In this document: piece by piece, positions 36,343 to 45,090 of the stretch
Layout of the letters: each line of letters begins with the position of its first letter
Numbering within the stretch: the stretch's first letter is position 1
From: Allobosea sp.
Lineage (GTDB): Bacteria; Pseudomonadota; Alphaproteobacteria; Rhizobiales; Beijerinckiaceae
Reading direction: 5' to 3'
Assembly (NCBI GenBank): GCA_024231975.1
Contig: JAAEQB010000111.1
Location: 1 to 64,000, forward strand
Length of the DNA: 64,000 nt
Translations under genes and position numbers: made by a program
The notes under the pieces: generated by a model
The model's database searches: none
What the model was told of the DNA's origin: nothing
The model's input: only the letters and a program-made list of their open reading frames with translations

Positions 36343-37278
36343 CTATTGGCCCGCGGCAGGCTCGCTGGGGAGGCGGTTACGGGTCAGGACCTGGCGCAGC
36401 CAGTGATGGATCGGCGAGTGCTGGGTGCGGTCGTGCCAGAGCTGGTAGAAGCGCATGCGCGGGAATTCCAGCGGCGGCTCGACGATCGCCAGCGGCAGGA
36501 TCGTCGTGAAATAGCGCGCGAAATGCCGGCTGGTAGTGAAGACCAGGTCGGTCCCGACCAGCATATAGGGCGCCATCGCGAAATAGGAGATCACCAGGCG
36601 CCGCTCGCGGCTGATCCGCATCTTCGTCAGATGGGTCTCGACTACGCCGCGATGGGCGATCGAATAGGGCGTCGGCGCGATGTGGTTGGCCGCCAGGAAA
36701 TCCGCGCGCGACGGGACCTCCCGGGCGAAGGGATGCTCGCGATCGACGAGGGAGACGACATCGTCCTCGAACAGCGTCGACGTCCGCAGATAGGGCGGCG
36801 GCGAGGGCCAGTTGCCGATGACGATGTCGACGGTTCCGGCGGCGAGCGCGCCTTCGAAATCGAAATCGGCACCGAGCGAGCGCAGGGTAAGCCGGGCATG
36901 GGGCGCGCGCTGGCGGAATTCGCGCACGGCACCGGCGAGATAGGCTGGCGCGACATAGTCCGGCAGGGCGATGGTGAAGCTCTGATGGCTCGAGGCCGGA
37001 TCGACCCGGTTCGGATCGACCAGCAGGTTGTCGAGCTCCTCCAGCGCCTTGATCGCGGTCTGCTGCAGCGCGATTGCCCGCTCGGTCGGCACCATGCCGT
37101 CGCGGCCGCGCACCAGGAGCTGGTCGCCGAAGATCTCGCGCAGGCGCTTCAGGGCAAGGCTCGTGGCCGGCTGCGACAGGTTCAGCCGTGTGGCCGTCCG
37201 GGTGACGCTGCGTTCCGCCATCAGGATGCAGAAGACCCGCAGGAGCTGTGCGTCGAGGGGGTTCTCCTGAGGCTGCAT
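36343..37278 (-). CDS. LysR-family regulator (LysR1)
   Basis: A 311-residue LysR protein. The N-terminal HTH reads DAQLLRVFCILMAERSVTRT with ATRLNLSQPATSLALKRLRE, and the effector domain starts near residue 95 (FTIALPDYVAPAYLA). ATG 37278 begins right before MQPQENPLDAQ. It diverges from uraD with 180 bp between starts, and that gap contains the box also found upstream of MFS1. A role as regulator of uraD and the MFS1 transporter follows by position (inference). Confidence 0.92.
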   Translation of the reverse strand: MQPQENPLDAQLLRVFCILMAERSVTRTATRLNLSQPATSLALKRLREIFGDQLLVRGRDGMVPTERAIALQQTAIKALEELDNLLVDPNRVDPASSHQSFTIALPDYVAPAYLAGAVREFRQRAPHARLTLRSLGADFDFEGALAAGTVDIVIGNWPSPPPYLRTSTLFEDDVVSLVDREHPFAREVPSRADFLAANHIAPTPYSIAHRGVVETHLTKMRISRERRLVISYFAMAPYMLVGTDLVFTTSRHFARYFTTILPLAIVEPPLEFPRMRFYQLWHDRTQHSPIHHWLRQVLTRNRLPSEPAAGQ

Positions 37279-37332
37279 GGTCGATGGTCCCTGCGACGGA
37301 ACGGCCTCTAACAGGCCGATCCTCTCAGGCTC

Positions 37333-37359
37333 TATTCGGGTTTGCAAATAACGGGAATT
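37333..37359. promoter_or_regulatory. LysR-box candidate between lysR1 and uraD
   Basis: TATTC-N5-TGCAAATAACGGGAATT. The outer bases ATTC ... GAAT form an inverted repeat. The 17-base core differs from the site upstream of MFS1 at only two positions. Confidence 0.65.
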
Positions 37360-37458
37360 GGCGGCGCCCGATCTTAATGAGGAGCGGCTTGCGGTACACC
37401 GGGGATGTCGATGCGAGCCGCTCGCGCCGGCCATGTATCCGAAGGACAGGACACCGAG

Positions 37459-38019
37459 ATGACGCCCTCTTCCAAAGCAACGCAGCCGCCCTTCACGCTG
37501 GCGGCGATCAACGCCATGGATCGGCCCGCTTTCGTATCCGCCTTCGGCGCGATCTTCGAGCACTCGTCCTGGGTCGCCGAGGCGGCCTTCGCGGCGCGCC
37601 CCTTTGCCAGCGTCGACGCGATGCATGCGGCCATGGTCACTGCCGTGCGCAGCAGCGACGAGGCGAAGCTGATCGCGCTGCTCTGCGCACATCCGGAGCT
37701 TGCCGGGCGCGAGGCGAAGCGGGGCGAGCTGACCCAGTCCTCCGACGTCGAGCAGGCCAGCGCCGGCCTCACCAGCCTGACGCAGGCGGAGGTCCGGCTG
37801 ATCGACACGCTCAACCGCGCCTATCGCGAGCGCCACGGCTTCCCGTTCATCGCCTGCGTCAGGCACTACACCAAGGCCGGCATCTATGCCGAGCTCGCCC
37901 GGCGCGCGGCCCGCGACACCGCCCCTGAACGCGAGGAGGCGCTCGCCCAGATCAGCTTCATCACCCGCAGCCGCCTGGCGCAGGTGACGGATGAATCGCA
38001 GGCCTCGCGCGCGGCTTGA
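37459..38019 (+). CDS. uraD: OHCU decarboxylase (urate degradation)
   Basis: A 186-residue UraD. Conserved blocks are the catalytic-type His78 in AHPELAGREAKRGELT, the SSDVEQASAGL segment, and RHGFPFIACVRHYTKAGI. The enzyme decarboxylates 2-oxo-4-hydroxy-4-carboxy-5-ureidoimidazoline to S-allantoin in the cytoplasm. ATG 37459 follows an AGGACA site. No urate oxidase or HIU hydrolase is in the window, so the earlier steps must be encoded elsewhere. Allantoate and glyoxylate steps appear at 40-45 kb. Confidence 0.9.
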   Translation: MTPSSKATQPPFTLAAINAMDRPAFVSAFGAIFEHSSWVAEAAFAARPFASVDAMHAAMVTAVRSSDEAKLIALLCAHPELAGREAKRGELTQSSDVEQASAGLTSLTQAEVRLIDTLNRAYRERHGFPFIACVRHYTKAGIYAELARRAARDTAPEREEALAQISFITRSRLAQVTDESQASRAA

Positions 38020-38102
38020 GGGCAGTGGCGACGTGGCAATTCGAGGGGAGCAGGCGTCTCCCGGCATCGCGAGTTCAGCGTCATCTTGCAGGAGGAGCCA
38101 TC

Positions 38103-39152
38103 GTGCCGAGCATCAACCGCAGGGTCTTTTCCGCTGGCCTCGCCGCCAGCGCGGCCGCCATCCCGCTGAGCGCTTCCGCCCAGGCGCAGCGCTACAAGCT
38201 GCTGCTCAACACCTCGCTGTCGGGCCCGGTCTCGTTCTTCCTCCTGGCGCAGGATCGCGGCTATCTCCGCGAGGAGGGGCTCGACATCGCCTTCTCGCCC
38301 GGCGAGGGGGCGGCGGCGATCATCCCGCAGGTGAAGACCGGCAATTTCGACGTCGGCTATGGCGATATCTCGGCCCTGATCGAGCGCATCGCCCGCAGCG
38401 AACCGAACCAAGGGCCGGTGGCGATCTGGACCACTTTCAACAGTGTGCCCTTCACCATCGCCGTTCCCGCCGACAGCACGATCCGCTCGCCCAAGGATTT
38501 CGAGGGCAAGACGATCTCGGGCCATCCGGTCGATGCCGCGCTGATCACTTTCGACATGTTCGCGCGCGCCAACGGCGTCGACGCCAGCAAGGTCAAGGTC
38601 GTCGAGTCGCCAGACGCGATGGGCAACCAGGTCGCCGACATGCTGAAGGGCAAGGGCGCGCAGGGCGTGTTCGGCTTCGTGAACACGATCATCGCCTCGG
38701 TGGCGCCGCTCGGCATCGACGGGCGCAAGGAACTGCGCTTCCTGAACTATGCCGACCACCTGCCGGACATGTACGGCAACACCCTGTTCGTGACGCGCGA
38801 GCTCTATGGCGCCAATCCGCGGGCGCTCTCGGGCATGGTCCGCGCCTTCAACCGCGCCTTGTCCGACACGGCGAAGGATCCGAACCTCGCGATCGAGGCG
38901 CTGGCCAAGCGCGAGCCGTCGATCCGGCGCGACGTCAACCTGACGCGTCTCGTCGGCACGCTGAAGAGCGAGATGGCGCATCCGGAAGGCAAGCGGATCG
39001 GCGTCGGCGACATGGACGATGCCCGCCTCGGCCGCCTGATCGCCCTGATCGTCGAGACCAAGAAGCTGCCCCGCACGCCGTCCCTGCGCGAGGTGTTCGA
39101 CCGCTCGTTCCTGCCGCCGGATCAGGAGCGGATCCGCTCGCTCGCAGGATAG
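38103..39152 (+). CDS. NMT1/SsuA-like ABC substrate-binding protein
   Basis: A 349-residue periplasmic protein of the NMT1/THI5-like type. GTG 38103 is chosen because AGGAGGAG lies about six bases upstream and the protein then opens with a Tat-like signal (INRRVFSAGLAASAAAIPLS, then ASAQAQ). Family blocks are DRGYLREEGLDIAFSPGEGA, VGYGDISALIERIA and VDAALITFDMFARANG. Relatives bind nitrate, taurine, sulphonates or pyrimidines. It follows uraD by 83 bp with no permease or ATPase, so it must share a transporter encoded elsewhere. Position suggests a ureide or purine-related ligand (inference). Confidence 0.85.
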   Translation: MPSINRRVFSAGLAASAAAIPLSASAQAQRYKLLLNTSLSGPVSFFLLAQDRGYLREEGLDIAFSPGEGAAAIIPQVKTGNFDVGYGDISALIERIARSEPNQGPVAIWTTFNSVPFTIAVPADSTIRSPKDFEGKTISGHPVDAALITFDMFARANGVDASKVKVVESPDAMGNQVADMLKGKGAQGVFGFVNTIIASVAPLGIDGRKELRFLNYADHLPDMYGNTLFVTRELYGANPRALSGMVRAFNRALSDTAKDPNLAIEALAKREPSIRRDVNLTRLVGTLKSEMAHPEGKRIGVGDMDDARLGRLIALIVETKKLPRTPSLREVFDRSFLPPDQERIRSLAG

Positions 39153-39227
39153 GGCGCCGTGCCGGCAAACGACCCATCTGCCAAGGCCTTGCGCGCCGTT
39201 CCTGACTCGCGCCCGCAAGGACTTGAA

Positions 39228-40118
39228 TCACCTCGTGAGCACGTCCGCCTTGGTCTGCGCCGCGAAGGCGATGAACTGGTCGATGATCGGATCCGCGTCG
39301 TCTTGCGTCACGGCATGGACGTCCGCGACCGGGCAGGGGCCGCTGAGGCGCAGATAGCGCAGGCCGGGCAGGCCCTGCCTGCCGACCGATTCCGGCACGA
39401 AGCCGATTCCAAGGCCGGCCGAGACCAGGCTGGCGATCGACATCGACTCGACCACCTGCTGCACGATCTTCGGCAGGAAGCCGAGCTGCGCGCAGAAGGA
39501 CTGCAGATGCGCGGCGAAGGCGGAATCGCGTAGCCGGTAGAAAACGAAATCCTCGTCCCTCAGCTCCAGGATCGTGGTCGTCTTCTTGCCCGCCAGCTTA
39601 TGGCCGGCCGGAACCGCCAGGCCGATCCGCTCGCTCCAGACGCGGCGGACGACAAGGTCGCGATCGTCGGGGGCGAGGCGCAGGAAGCAGATGTCGACGC
39701 GCCGCGCCTTGAGCGCCGCGACCTGCTCCTGCGGCGGCATCTCATCGATGGTGATTTCGACATCCGGATGCATGCGCCGGAACTCGGCGATCGCCAGCGA
39801 CAGGCCGCTGAGCAGCACTGAATTCGTCGTCGCCAGGTGGATGATGCCGGCGCGGCCCTGTCCGATTGCACTGACCTGCGCCGCCGCTTGCCGCGTCTGC
39901 GCCAGGATGGCGAGCGCGTGGCGGCGAAAGGCGTGGCCGGCGGCGGTGAGCTCGACCTGCCGGCTGCTGCGGCGGAACAATTCGGTCTTCAGCTCGTGCT
40001 CGAGGTCGCGGATCTGCTGGCTCAGCGGCGGCTGGGAGATGTTCAGCTTCTGGGCAGCCGCTGTGAAGCTGAGCTCCTCGGCCAGGGCCACGAAGTAGCG
40101 CAGGTGACGCAGTTCCAT
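39228..40118 (-). CDS. LysR-family regulator (LysR2)
   Basis: A 296-residue LysR protein of the BenM/CatR-like type. MELRHLRYFVALAEELSFTA and AQKLNISQPPLSQQIRDLEH form the HTH, and the effector domain follows from about residue 92. It diverges from gcl, and the 143-bp gap holds a striking 35-bp palindrome. It is probably the activator of the gcl-hyi-glxR-allC operon, responding to glyoxylate or an allantoin product (inference). Confidence 0.93.
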   Translation of the reverse strand: MELRHLRYFVALAEELSFTAAAQKLNISQPPLSQQIRDLEHELKTELFRRSSRQVELTAAGHAFRRHALAILAQTRQAAAQVSAIGQGRAGIIHLATTNSVLLSGLSLAIAEFRRMHPDVEITIDEMPPQEQVAALKARRVDICFLRLAPDDRDLVVRRVWSERIGLAVPAGHKLAGKKTTTILELRDEDFVFYRLRDSAFAAHLQSFCAQLGFLPKIVQQVVESMSIASLVSAGLGIGFVPESVGRQGLPGLRYLRLSGPCPVADVHAVTQDDADPIIDQFIAFAAQTKADVLTR

Positions 40119-40143
40119 CTTTGGCTCTCGCGGTGGCGGTCAG

Positions 40144-40178
40144 GTTCCGATCTATATGTCATACATATAGATCGGAAC
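40144..40178. promoter_or_regulatory. 35-bp palindromic operator between lysR2 and gcl
   Basis: Arms GTTCCGATCTATATGT (40144-40159) and ACATATAGATCGGAAC (40163-40178) are perfect 16-base inverted repeats around CAT. The centre contains a T-N11-A LysR-type core. A TATATT stretch at 40185-40190 may belong to the gcl promoter. Confidence 0.8.
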
Positions 40179-40261
40179 GGACAATATATTGGACCGATTG
40201 GTTCCCGGCTGCCATTCCTCCCCCGACAACAGGCGCCGAGACGCCGAACGGAGGACAGGCC

Positions 40262-42037
40262 ATGCCGAAGATGACCGCTGCCGAAGCCGCCGTGCTGATC
40301 CTGGAGCTGGAGGGCGTCAAGCAGGCCTTCGGCGTCCCGGGCGCCGCGATCAACCCGTTCTATGCCGCGCTGAAGCCGCGCAACCGCATCGGCCACATCC
40401 TGGCGCGCCATGTCGAGGCCGCCTCGCACATGGCGGAAGGCTATACCCGCGCCGAAGCCGGCAATATCGGTGTCTGCATCGGCACCTCCGGGCCGGCCGG
40501 CACCGACATGATCACCGGGCTCTATTCGGCCTGGGCGGATTCGATCCCGATCCTGTGCATCACCGGCCAGGCGCCGCGCGCCCGCCTCCATAAGGAGGAT
40601 TTCCAGGCCGTCGACATCGAGTCGATCGCCAAGCCCGTGACCAAATGGGCGGTGATGGCGCGCGAGCCGGGTCAGGTTCCGGGCATCTTCCAGCAGGCTT
40701 TCCACCTGATGCGCAGCGGCCGTCCCGGCCCGGTGCTGATCGACCTGCCCTTCGACGTCCAGACCGCCGAGATCGAGTTCGATCCCGACACCTATCAGCC
40801 GCTGCCGGTCTACAAGCCGGCGGCGAACCGCGCCCAGATCGAGAAGGCGCTGACCATGCTGAACGGCGCCGAGCGGCCGCTGATCGTCGCCGGCGGCGGC
40901 ATCATCAATGCCGACGCCTCCGATCTCCTGGTCGAGTTCGCCGAGGTCACCGGCGTGCCGGTCGTCCCGACCCTGATGGGCTGGGGCACGCTTCCCGACG
41001 ACCATCCGCTGATGGTCGGCATGGCAGGCCTGCAGACGAGCCATCGCTACGGCAATGCGACCATGCTCGCCTCGGACCATGTCCTGGGCATCGGCAACCG
41101 CTGGGCCAACCGCCACACCGGCAATGTCGACGTCTACACCAAGGGCCGCAGCTTCACCCATGTCGACATCGAGCCGACGCAGATCGGCCGGGTCTTCACG
41201 CCCGATTTCGGCATCGCCTCGGATGCGGGCAAGGCGCTGGAGCTGTTCGTGGAGGTCGCCACCGAATGGCGCGCGGCCGGCAGGCTCAAGGACCGCACGG
41301 CCTGGGTCGAGGAATGCCGCGAGCGCAAGCGCACAATGCTGCGCCGGACGCATTTCGAGGAAAGCCCGATCAAGCCGCAGCGCGTCTACGAGGAGATGAA
41401 CAAGGCCTTCGGCCGCGACACCACCTATGTCAGCACGATCGGCCTGTCGCAGATCGCTGCCGCCCAGTTCCTGCACGTCTACAAGCCGCGCGGCTGGATC
41501 AATTGCGGCCAGGCGGGGCCGCTCGGCTGGACGATCCCGGCGGCGCTCGGCGTCTGCGCCGCGACGCCCGGCACGCCGGTGGTCGCGATCTCCGGCGACT
41601 ACGACTTCCAGTTCCTGATCGAGGAACTGGCGGTCGGTGCCCAGTTCCGCACGCCCTACATCCACGTCCTCGTCAACAACTCCTATCTCGGGCTGATCCG
41701 CCAGTCGCAGCGCGGCTTCAACATGGACTACTGCGTGCAGCTGTCCTTCGAGAATCTCAATGCGCCCGAGCTCGGCGTCTACGGCGTCGACCACGTTAAG
41801 GTCGTCGAGGGGCTGGGCTGCAAGGCGATCCGGGTCACGCAGGTGCAGGACATCCTGCCGGCCTTCGAGCGGGCCAAGGCGATGCTGGACGAGTTCCGCG
41901 TCCCGGTCGTCGTCGAGATCATCCTGGAACGCGTCACCAATGTCGCGATGGGTACGGACATCGACAAGGTGACGGAGTTCGAGGACCTCGCGCTCGCCGC
42001 CGAGGACGCGCCGACGGCGATCGCGCTGCTCGATTGA
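40262..42037 (+). CDS. gcl: Glyoxylate carboligase (tartronate-semialdehyde synthase)
   Basis: A 591-residue thiamin-diphosphate enzyme. HVEAASHMAEGYTRAEAG places Val51 where other enzymes of the family have a catalytic Glu, the known hallmark of glyoxylate carboligase. GTSGPAGTDMITGLYSAW and the cofactor-binding ISGDYDFQFLIEELAV with NNSYLGLIRQSQR complete the pattern. It condenses two glyoxylates to tartronate semialdehyde and CO2. CGGAGGAC precedes ATG 40262. It is the first gene of gcl-hyi-glxR-allC and is divergent from lysR2. Confidence 0.97.
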   Translation: MPKMTAAEAAVLILELEGVKQAFGVPGAAINPFYAALKPRNRIGHILARHVEAASHMAEGYTRAEAGNIGVCIGTSGPAGTDMITGLYSAWADSIPILCITGQAPRARLHKEDFQAVDIESIAKPVTKWAVMAREPGQVPGIFQQAFHLMRSGRPGPVLIDLPFDVQTAEIEFDPDTYQPLPVYKPAANRAQIEKALTMLNGAERPLIVAGGGIINADASDLLVEFAEVTGVPVVPTLMGWGTLPDDHPLMVGMAGLQTSHRYGNATMLASDHVLGIGNRWANRHTGNVDVYTKGRSFTHVDIEPTQIGRVFTPDFGIASDAGKALELFVEVATEWRAAGRLKDRTAWVEECRERKRTMLRRTHFEESPIKPQRVYEEMNKAFGRDTTYVSTIGLSQIAAAQFLHVYKPRGWINCGQAGPLGWTIPAALGVCAATPGTPVVAISGDYDFQFLIEELAVGAQFRTPYIHVLVNNSYLGLIRQSQRGFNMDYCVQLSFENLNAPELGVYGVDHVKVVEGLGCKAIRVTQVQDILPAFERAKAMLDEFRVPVVVEIILERVTNVAMGTDIDKVTEFEDLALAAEDAPTAIALLD

Positions 42038-42059
42038 TACCGACCGGAGGTTTCAACTT

Positions 42060-42839
42060 ATGCCGAAGTTCTGTGCCAACCTGACGATGCTCTTCAACGA
42101 GCATCCCTTCCTCGACCGCTTCGATGCCGCCGCCAAGGCCGGTTTCAAGGGCGTCGAGTTCCTGTCCCCCTACGCCTTCGCCAAGGAGGATATCGCCGAG
42201 CGGCTGCAGAAGAACGGCCTGACTCAGGTGCTGTTCAACCTGCCGGCCGGCGAGTGGGACAAGGGCGAGCGCGGCATCGCCTGCCATCCCGATCGCGTCG
42301 GCGAGTTCCAGGACGGCGTCGGCAAGGCGATCGACTATGCCAAGGCGCTCGGTGGCACCATGGTCAACTGCCTGGCGGGTCTGGCGCCGCCCGGGGTCGA
42401 GCGCGGCAAGGCGGCGCAGACGCTGGTCGACAACCTCGCCTTCGCGGCGGCGGCCCTGAAGCGGGAGGGCATCCTGCTGATCATGGAGCCGATCAACAGT
42501 TACGACATCCCCGGCTATTTCGTGAACCGCTCGGCCGAGGGCATCGCCGTCATCGAGGCGACCGGTTCCGACAATCTCAAGCTGCAATACGACATCTATC
42601 ACATGCAGCGCATGGAAGGTGAGCTGGCGGCGACGATCGAGACGCTGCTGCCGCGCATCGCCCATATGCAGCTCGCCGACAATCCCGGCCGCAACGAGCC
42701 CGGCACCGGCGAGATCAATTACGGCTTCTTGTTCGGGCTCATCGACCGGCTCGGCTACGCCGGCTGGATCGGCTGCGAATACAAGCCGAAGGCCGGCACG
42801 GTCGAAGGCCTCGGCTGGCTCAAGAACGCAACGCGCTGA
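42060..42839 (+). CDS. hyi: Hydroxypyruvate isomerase
   Basis: A 259-residue TIM-barrel isomerase of the Hyi family. CANLTMLFNEHPFLDRFDAA opens the protein; MEPINSYDIPGYF, QYDIYHMQRMEG and IGCEYKPKAGT supply metal and acid residues. It interconverts hydroxypyruvate and tartronate semialdehyde. The ribosome site GGAGG lies ten bases before ATG 42060, and 22 bp separate it from gcl. Confidence 0.95.
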   Translation: MPKFCANLTMLFNEHPFLDRFDAAAKAGFKGVEFLSPYAFAKEDIAERLQKNGLTQVLFNLPAGEWDKGERGIACHPDRVGEFQDGVGKAIDYAKALGGTMVNCLAGLAPPGVERGKAAQTLVDNLAFAAAALKREGILLIMEPINSYDIPGYFVNRSAEGIAVIEATGSDNLKLQYDIYHMQRMEGELAATIETLLPRIAHMQLADNPGRNEPGTGEINYGFLFGLIDRLGYAGWIGCEYKPKAGTVEGLGWLKNATR

Positions 42840-42862
42840 CCCTAGCGAGCGGAGGACACGTC

Positions 42863-43756
42863 ATGAAGATCGGATTCATCGGGCTCGGCATCATGGGCGC
42901 GCCGATGGCGGGCCAGCTGATCAAGGGGGGACATGAGGTCCATCTCTACAGCCGCACGCAGGTTCCGCAGGAGCTGACCGCGGCCGGCGGGCGCTCCTGC
43001 GCCTCCGCGACCGAGATCGCGCAGCAGGCTGAGGTCGTCATCGTCATGGTGCCGGACACGCCGCATGTCGAGGACGTGCTGTTCGGCGAGGCCGGCGTCG
43101 CCAAGGGCCTGTCGAGCGGCAAGATCGTCGTCGACATGAGCTCGATCTCGCCGGTCGCGACCAAGGAGTTCGCCAAGCGGATCAACGCGCTCGGCTGCGA
43201 CTATCTCGACGCGCCGGTCTCGGGCGGCGAGGTCGGCGCCAAGGCCGGCACGCTCTCGATCATGGTCGGCGGGCCGCAGGGCGCCTTCGACACGGTCAAG
43301 CCGCTCTTCGACCTGATGGGCAAGAACATCACCCTCGTCGGCGGCAATGGCGACGGCCAGACCACCAAGGTCGCCAACCAGATCATCGTCGCCCTCAACA
43401 TCGAGGCGGTCGGCGAGGCGCTGCTGTTCGCTGCGAAAGCGGGCGCCGATCCCGCCAAGGTCCGCCAGGCGCTGATGGGCGGCTTCGCCTCCTCGCGCAT
43501 CCTTGAGGTGCATGGCGAGCGCATGATCAAGCGCACCTTCGCGCCGGGCTTCCGTATCGAACTGCACCAGAAGGACCTGAATCTGGCCCTGTCGACGGCG
43601 CGCTCGCTCGGCGTTTCCCTGCCGAACACGGCGACGGCGCAGGAGCTGTTCAACGCCTGCGCGGCCCGTGGCGGCGCGGCCTGGGATCATTCCGGCATGG
43701 TGCGCGCACTGGAGACGCTGGCGAATTTCGAGATCGGCCAGGACACAAAGGCCTGA
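42863..43756 (+). CDS. glxR: Tartronate semialdehyde reductase
   Basis: A 297-residue beta-hydroxyacid dehydrogenase. The NAD(P) site is GFIGLGIMGAPMAGQLIKGG, the substrate loop DAPVSGGEVGAKAGTLSIMV, and the catalytic Lys lies in GQTTKVANQIIVALNIEAVG. It reduces tartronate semialdehyde to D-glycerate, closing the glyoxylate assimilation branch. GGAGG precedes its ATG. Third gene of the operon. Confidence 0.95.
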   Translation: MKIGFIGLGIMGAPMAGQLIKGGHEVHLYSRTQVPQELTAAGGRSCASATEIAQQAEVVIVMVPDTPHVEDVLFGEAGVAKGLSSGKIVVDMSSISPVATKEFAKRINALGCDYLDAPVSGGEVGAKAGTLSIMVGGPQGAFDTVKPLFDLMGKNITLVGGNGDGQTTKVANQIIVALNIEAVGEALLFAAKAGADPAKVRQALMGGFASSRILEVHGERMIKRTFAPGFRIELHQKDLNLALSTARSLGVSLPNTATAQELFNACAARGGAAWDHSGMVRALETLANFEIGQDTKA

Positions 43757-43795
43757 TCAGGCAGGTGAGGGCGCCGGTCGAGGGGGACGTGCATC

Positions 43796-45076
43796 ATGAC
43801 GCTTCTGCAGAACGCATCCCATGACGACCGCTCCAACGCGGCGCCGGACGGCTATGAGGTCATGCGCCGCCTCGACGATCTCGCGCGCTTCTCCAGCGAC
43901 CAGGGCGCGCTGACCCGGCTCTTCCTCACGCCGGAGCATCGTCAGGCCATCGGCCAGGTCGAAGCCTGGATGCAGGAGGCGGGTCTTGCGACCCATGTCG
44001 ACGACATCGGCAACCTCGTCGGCCGCAGCGAAGGCCGCGGCGAGGGCCTGCCGACCCTACTGCTCGGCTCGCATATCGACACGGTCCGCAATGCCGGCAA
44101 ATACGACGGCAATCTCGGCGTCGTCGCCGCGATCCAGGCGATCCGGCGGCTGCGGGCCGATAGGATCGAACTGCCCTTCGCCATCGAGGTGCTCGCCTTC
44201 GGCGACGAGGAGGGCGTGCGCTTCCCGATGACGCTGAACGGCTCGCGTGCCGTCGCTGGCCGCTTCGATCCCGCCGCACTCGATGTCTGCGACACGGACG
44301 GTGTCTCGCTGCGCCGGGCGTTGACCGAGTTCGGCCTGGACCCGGCGGGCATCCCCGGCATCCGGCGCGATCCGGCCGGTATCCTCGGCTATATCGAGGT
44401 CCATATCGAGCAGGGGCCGGTGCTGGAGGAGCGCGACCTGCCGGTCGGTGTCGTCACCGCGATCAGCGGCGCCAGCCGCTTCACCATCACCATCGACGGC
44501 GTCGCCGGCCATGCCGGCACGGTGCCGATGAACCTGCGCCGCGACGCCTGCGCCGCCGCCGCGGAGATGATCCTGGCGGTCGAGCGCGTCGCCTCGATGC
44601 GGCGCGATGTCGTCGCGACGGTCGGGCGGATCGCGATCGCGCCGAGCGCGGTCAACGTCATCGCCTCGCGCGCCGAGTTCTCGCTCGACCTGCGCAGCCC
44701 CTCCGACGAGGCGCGCCATGCCGCCGTCCGCGATCTCAAGCGCGCCTTCGAGGCGATCGCCGCCTATCGCAACGTGACCTCGACCATCGTCGCCTTCTAC
44801 GAGGAGGACGCGGCGGTCTGCTCGCCGGCGATCGTCGCGGCGCTCGAGAAATCGGTGGCGTCGCAGGGCGTCGCGCCGCTGCGGCTGCCGAGCGGAGCGG
44901 GCCATGACGGCCTCGCCATCGCCAATCTCTGCCCGTTCGGCATGCTGTTCATGCGCTGCGCCGGCGGCATCAGCCACAACCCGGCGGAGGCGGTCGAGGC
45001 CGCCGACGTGCAGGTGGCGGTCGACGTCCTCGTCGACTTCCTGCGCACCGCTTCTCCCGAAACCTTCAGGACCTGA
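43796..45076 (+). CDS. allC: M20-family amidohydrolase, probably allantoate amidohydrolase
   Basis: A 426-residue zinc-dependent hydrolase of the AllC / N-carbamoyl-amino-acid amidohydrolase group. Metal-site blocks are GSHIDTVRNAGKYDGNLGV, FGDEEGVRFPM, YIEVHIEQGPVLEE and GGISHNPAEAVEAAD. Within a glyoxylate operon and near uraD, hydrolysis of allantoate to ureidoglycine, ammonia and CO2 is most likely. A beta-ureidopropionase or N-carbamoyl-amino-acid hydrolase role cannot be excluded from sequence alone. It is followed after 14 bp by the ammonia-lyase gene. Confidence 0.85.
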   Translation: MTLLQNASHDDRSNAAPDGYEVMRRLDDLARFSSDQGALTRLFLTPEHRQAIGQVEAWMQEAGLATHVDDIGNLVGRSEGRGEGLPTLLLGSHIDTVRNAGKYDGNLGVVAAIQAIRRLRADRIELPFAIEVLAFGDEEGVRFPMTLNGSRAVAGRFDPAALDVCDTDGVSLRRALTEFGLDPAGIPGIRRDPAGILGYIEVHIEQGPVLEERDLPVGVVTAISGASRFTITIDGVAGHAGTVPMNLRRDACAAAAEMILAVERVASMRRDVVATVGRIAIAPSAVNVIASRAEFSLDLRSPSDEARHAAVRDLKRAFEAIAAYRNVTSTIVAFYEEDAAVCSPAIVAALEKSVASQGVAPLRLPSGAGHDGLAIANLCPFGMLFMRCAGGISHNPAEAVEAADVQVAVDVLVDFLRTASPETFRT

Positions 45077-45090
45077 GCAGGAGACTGACC

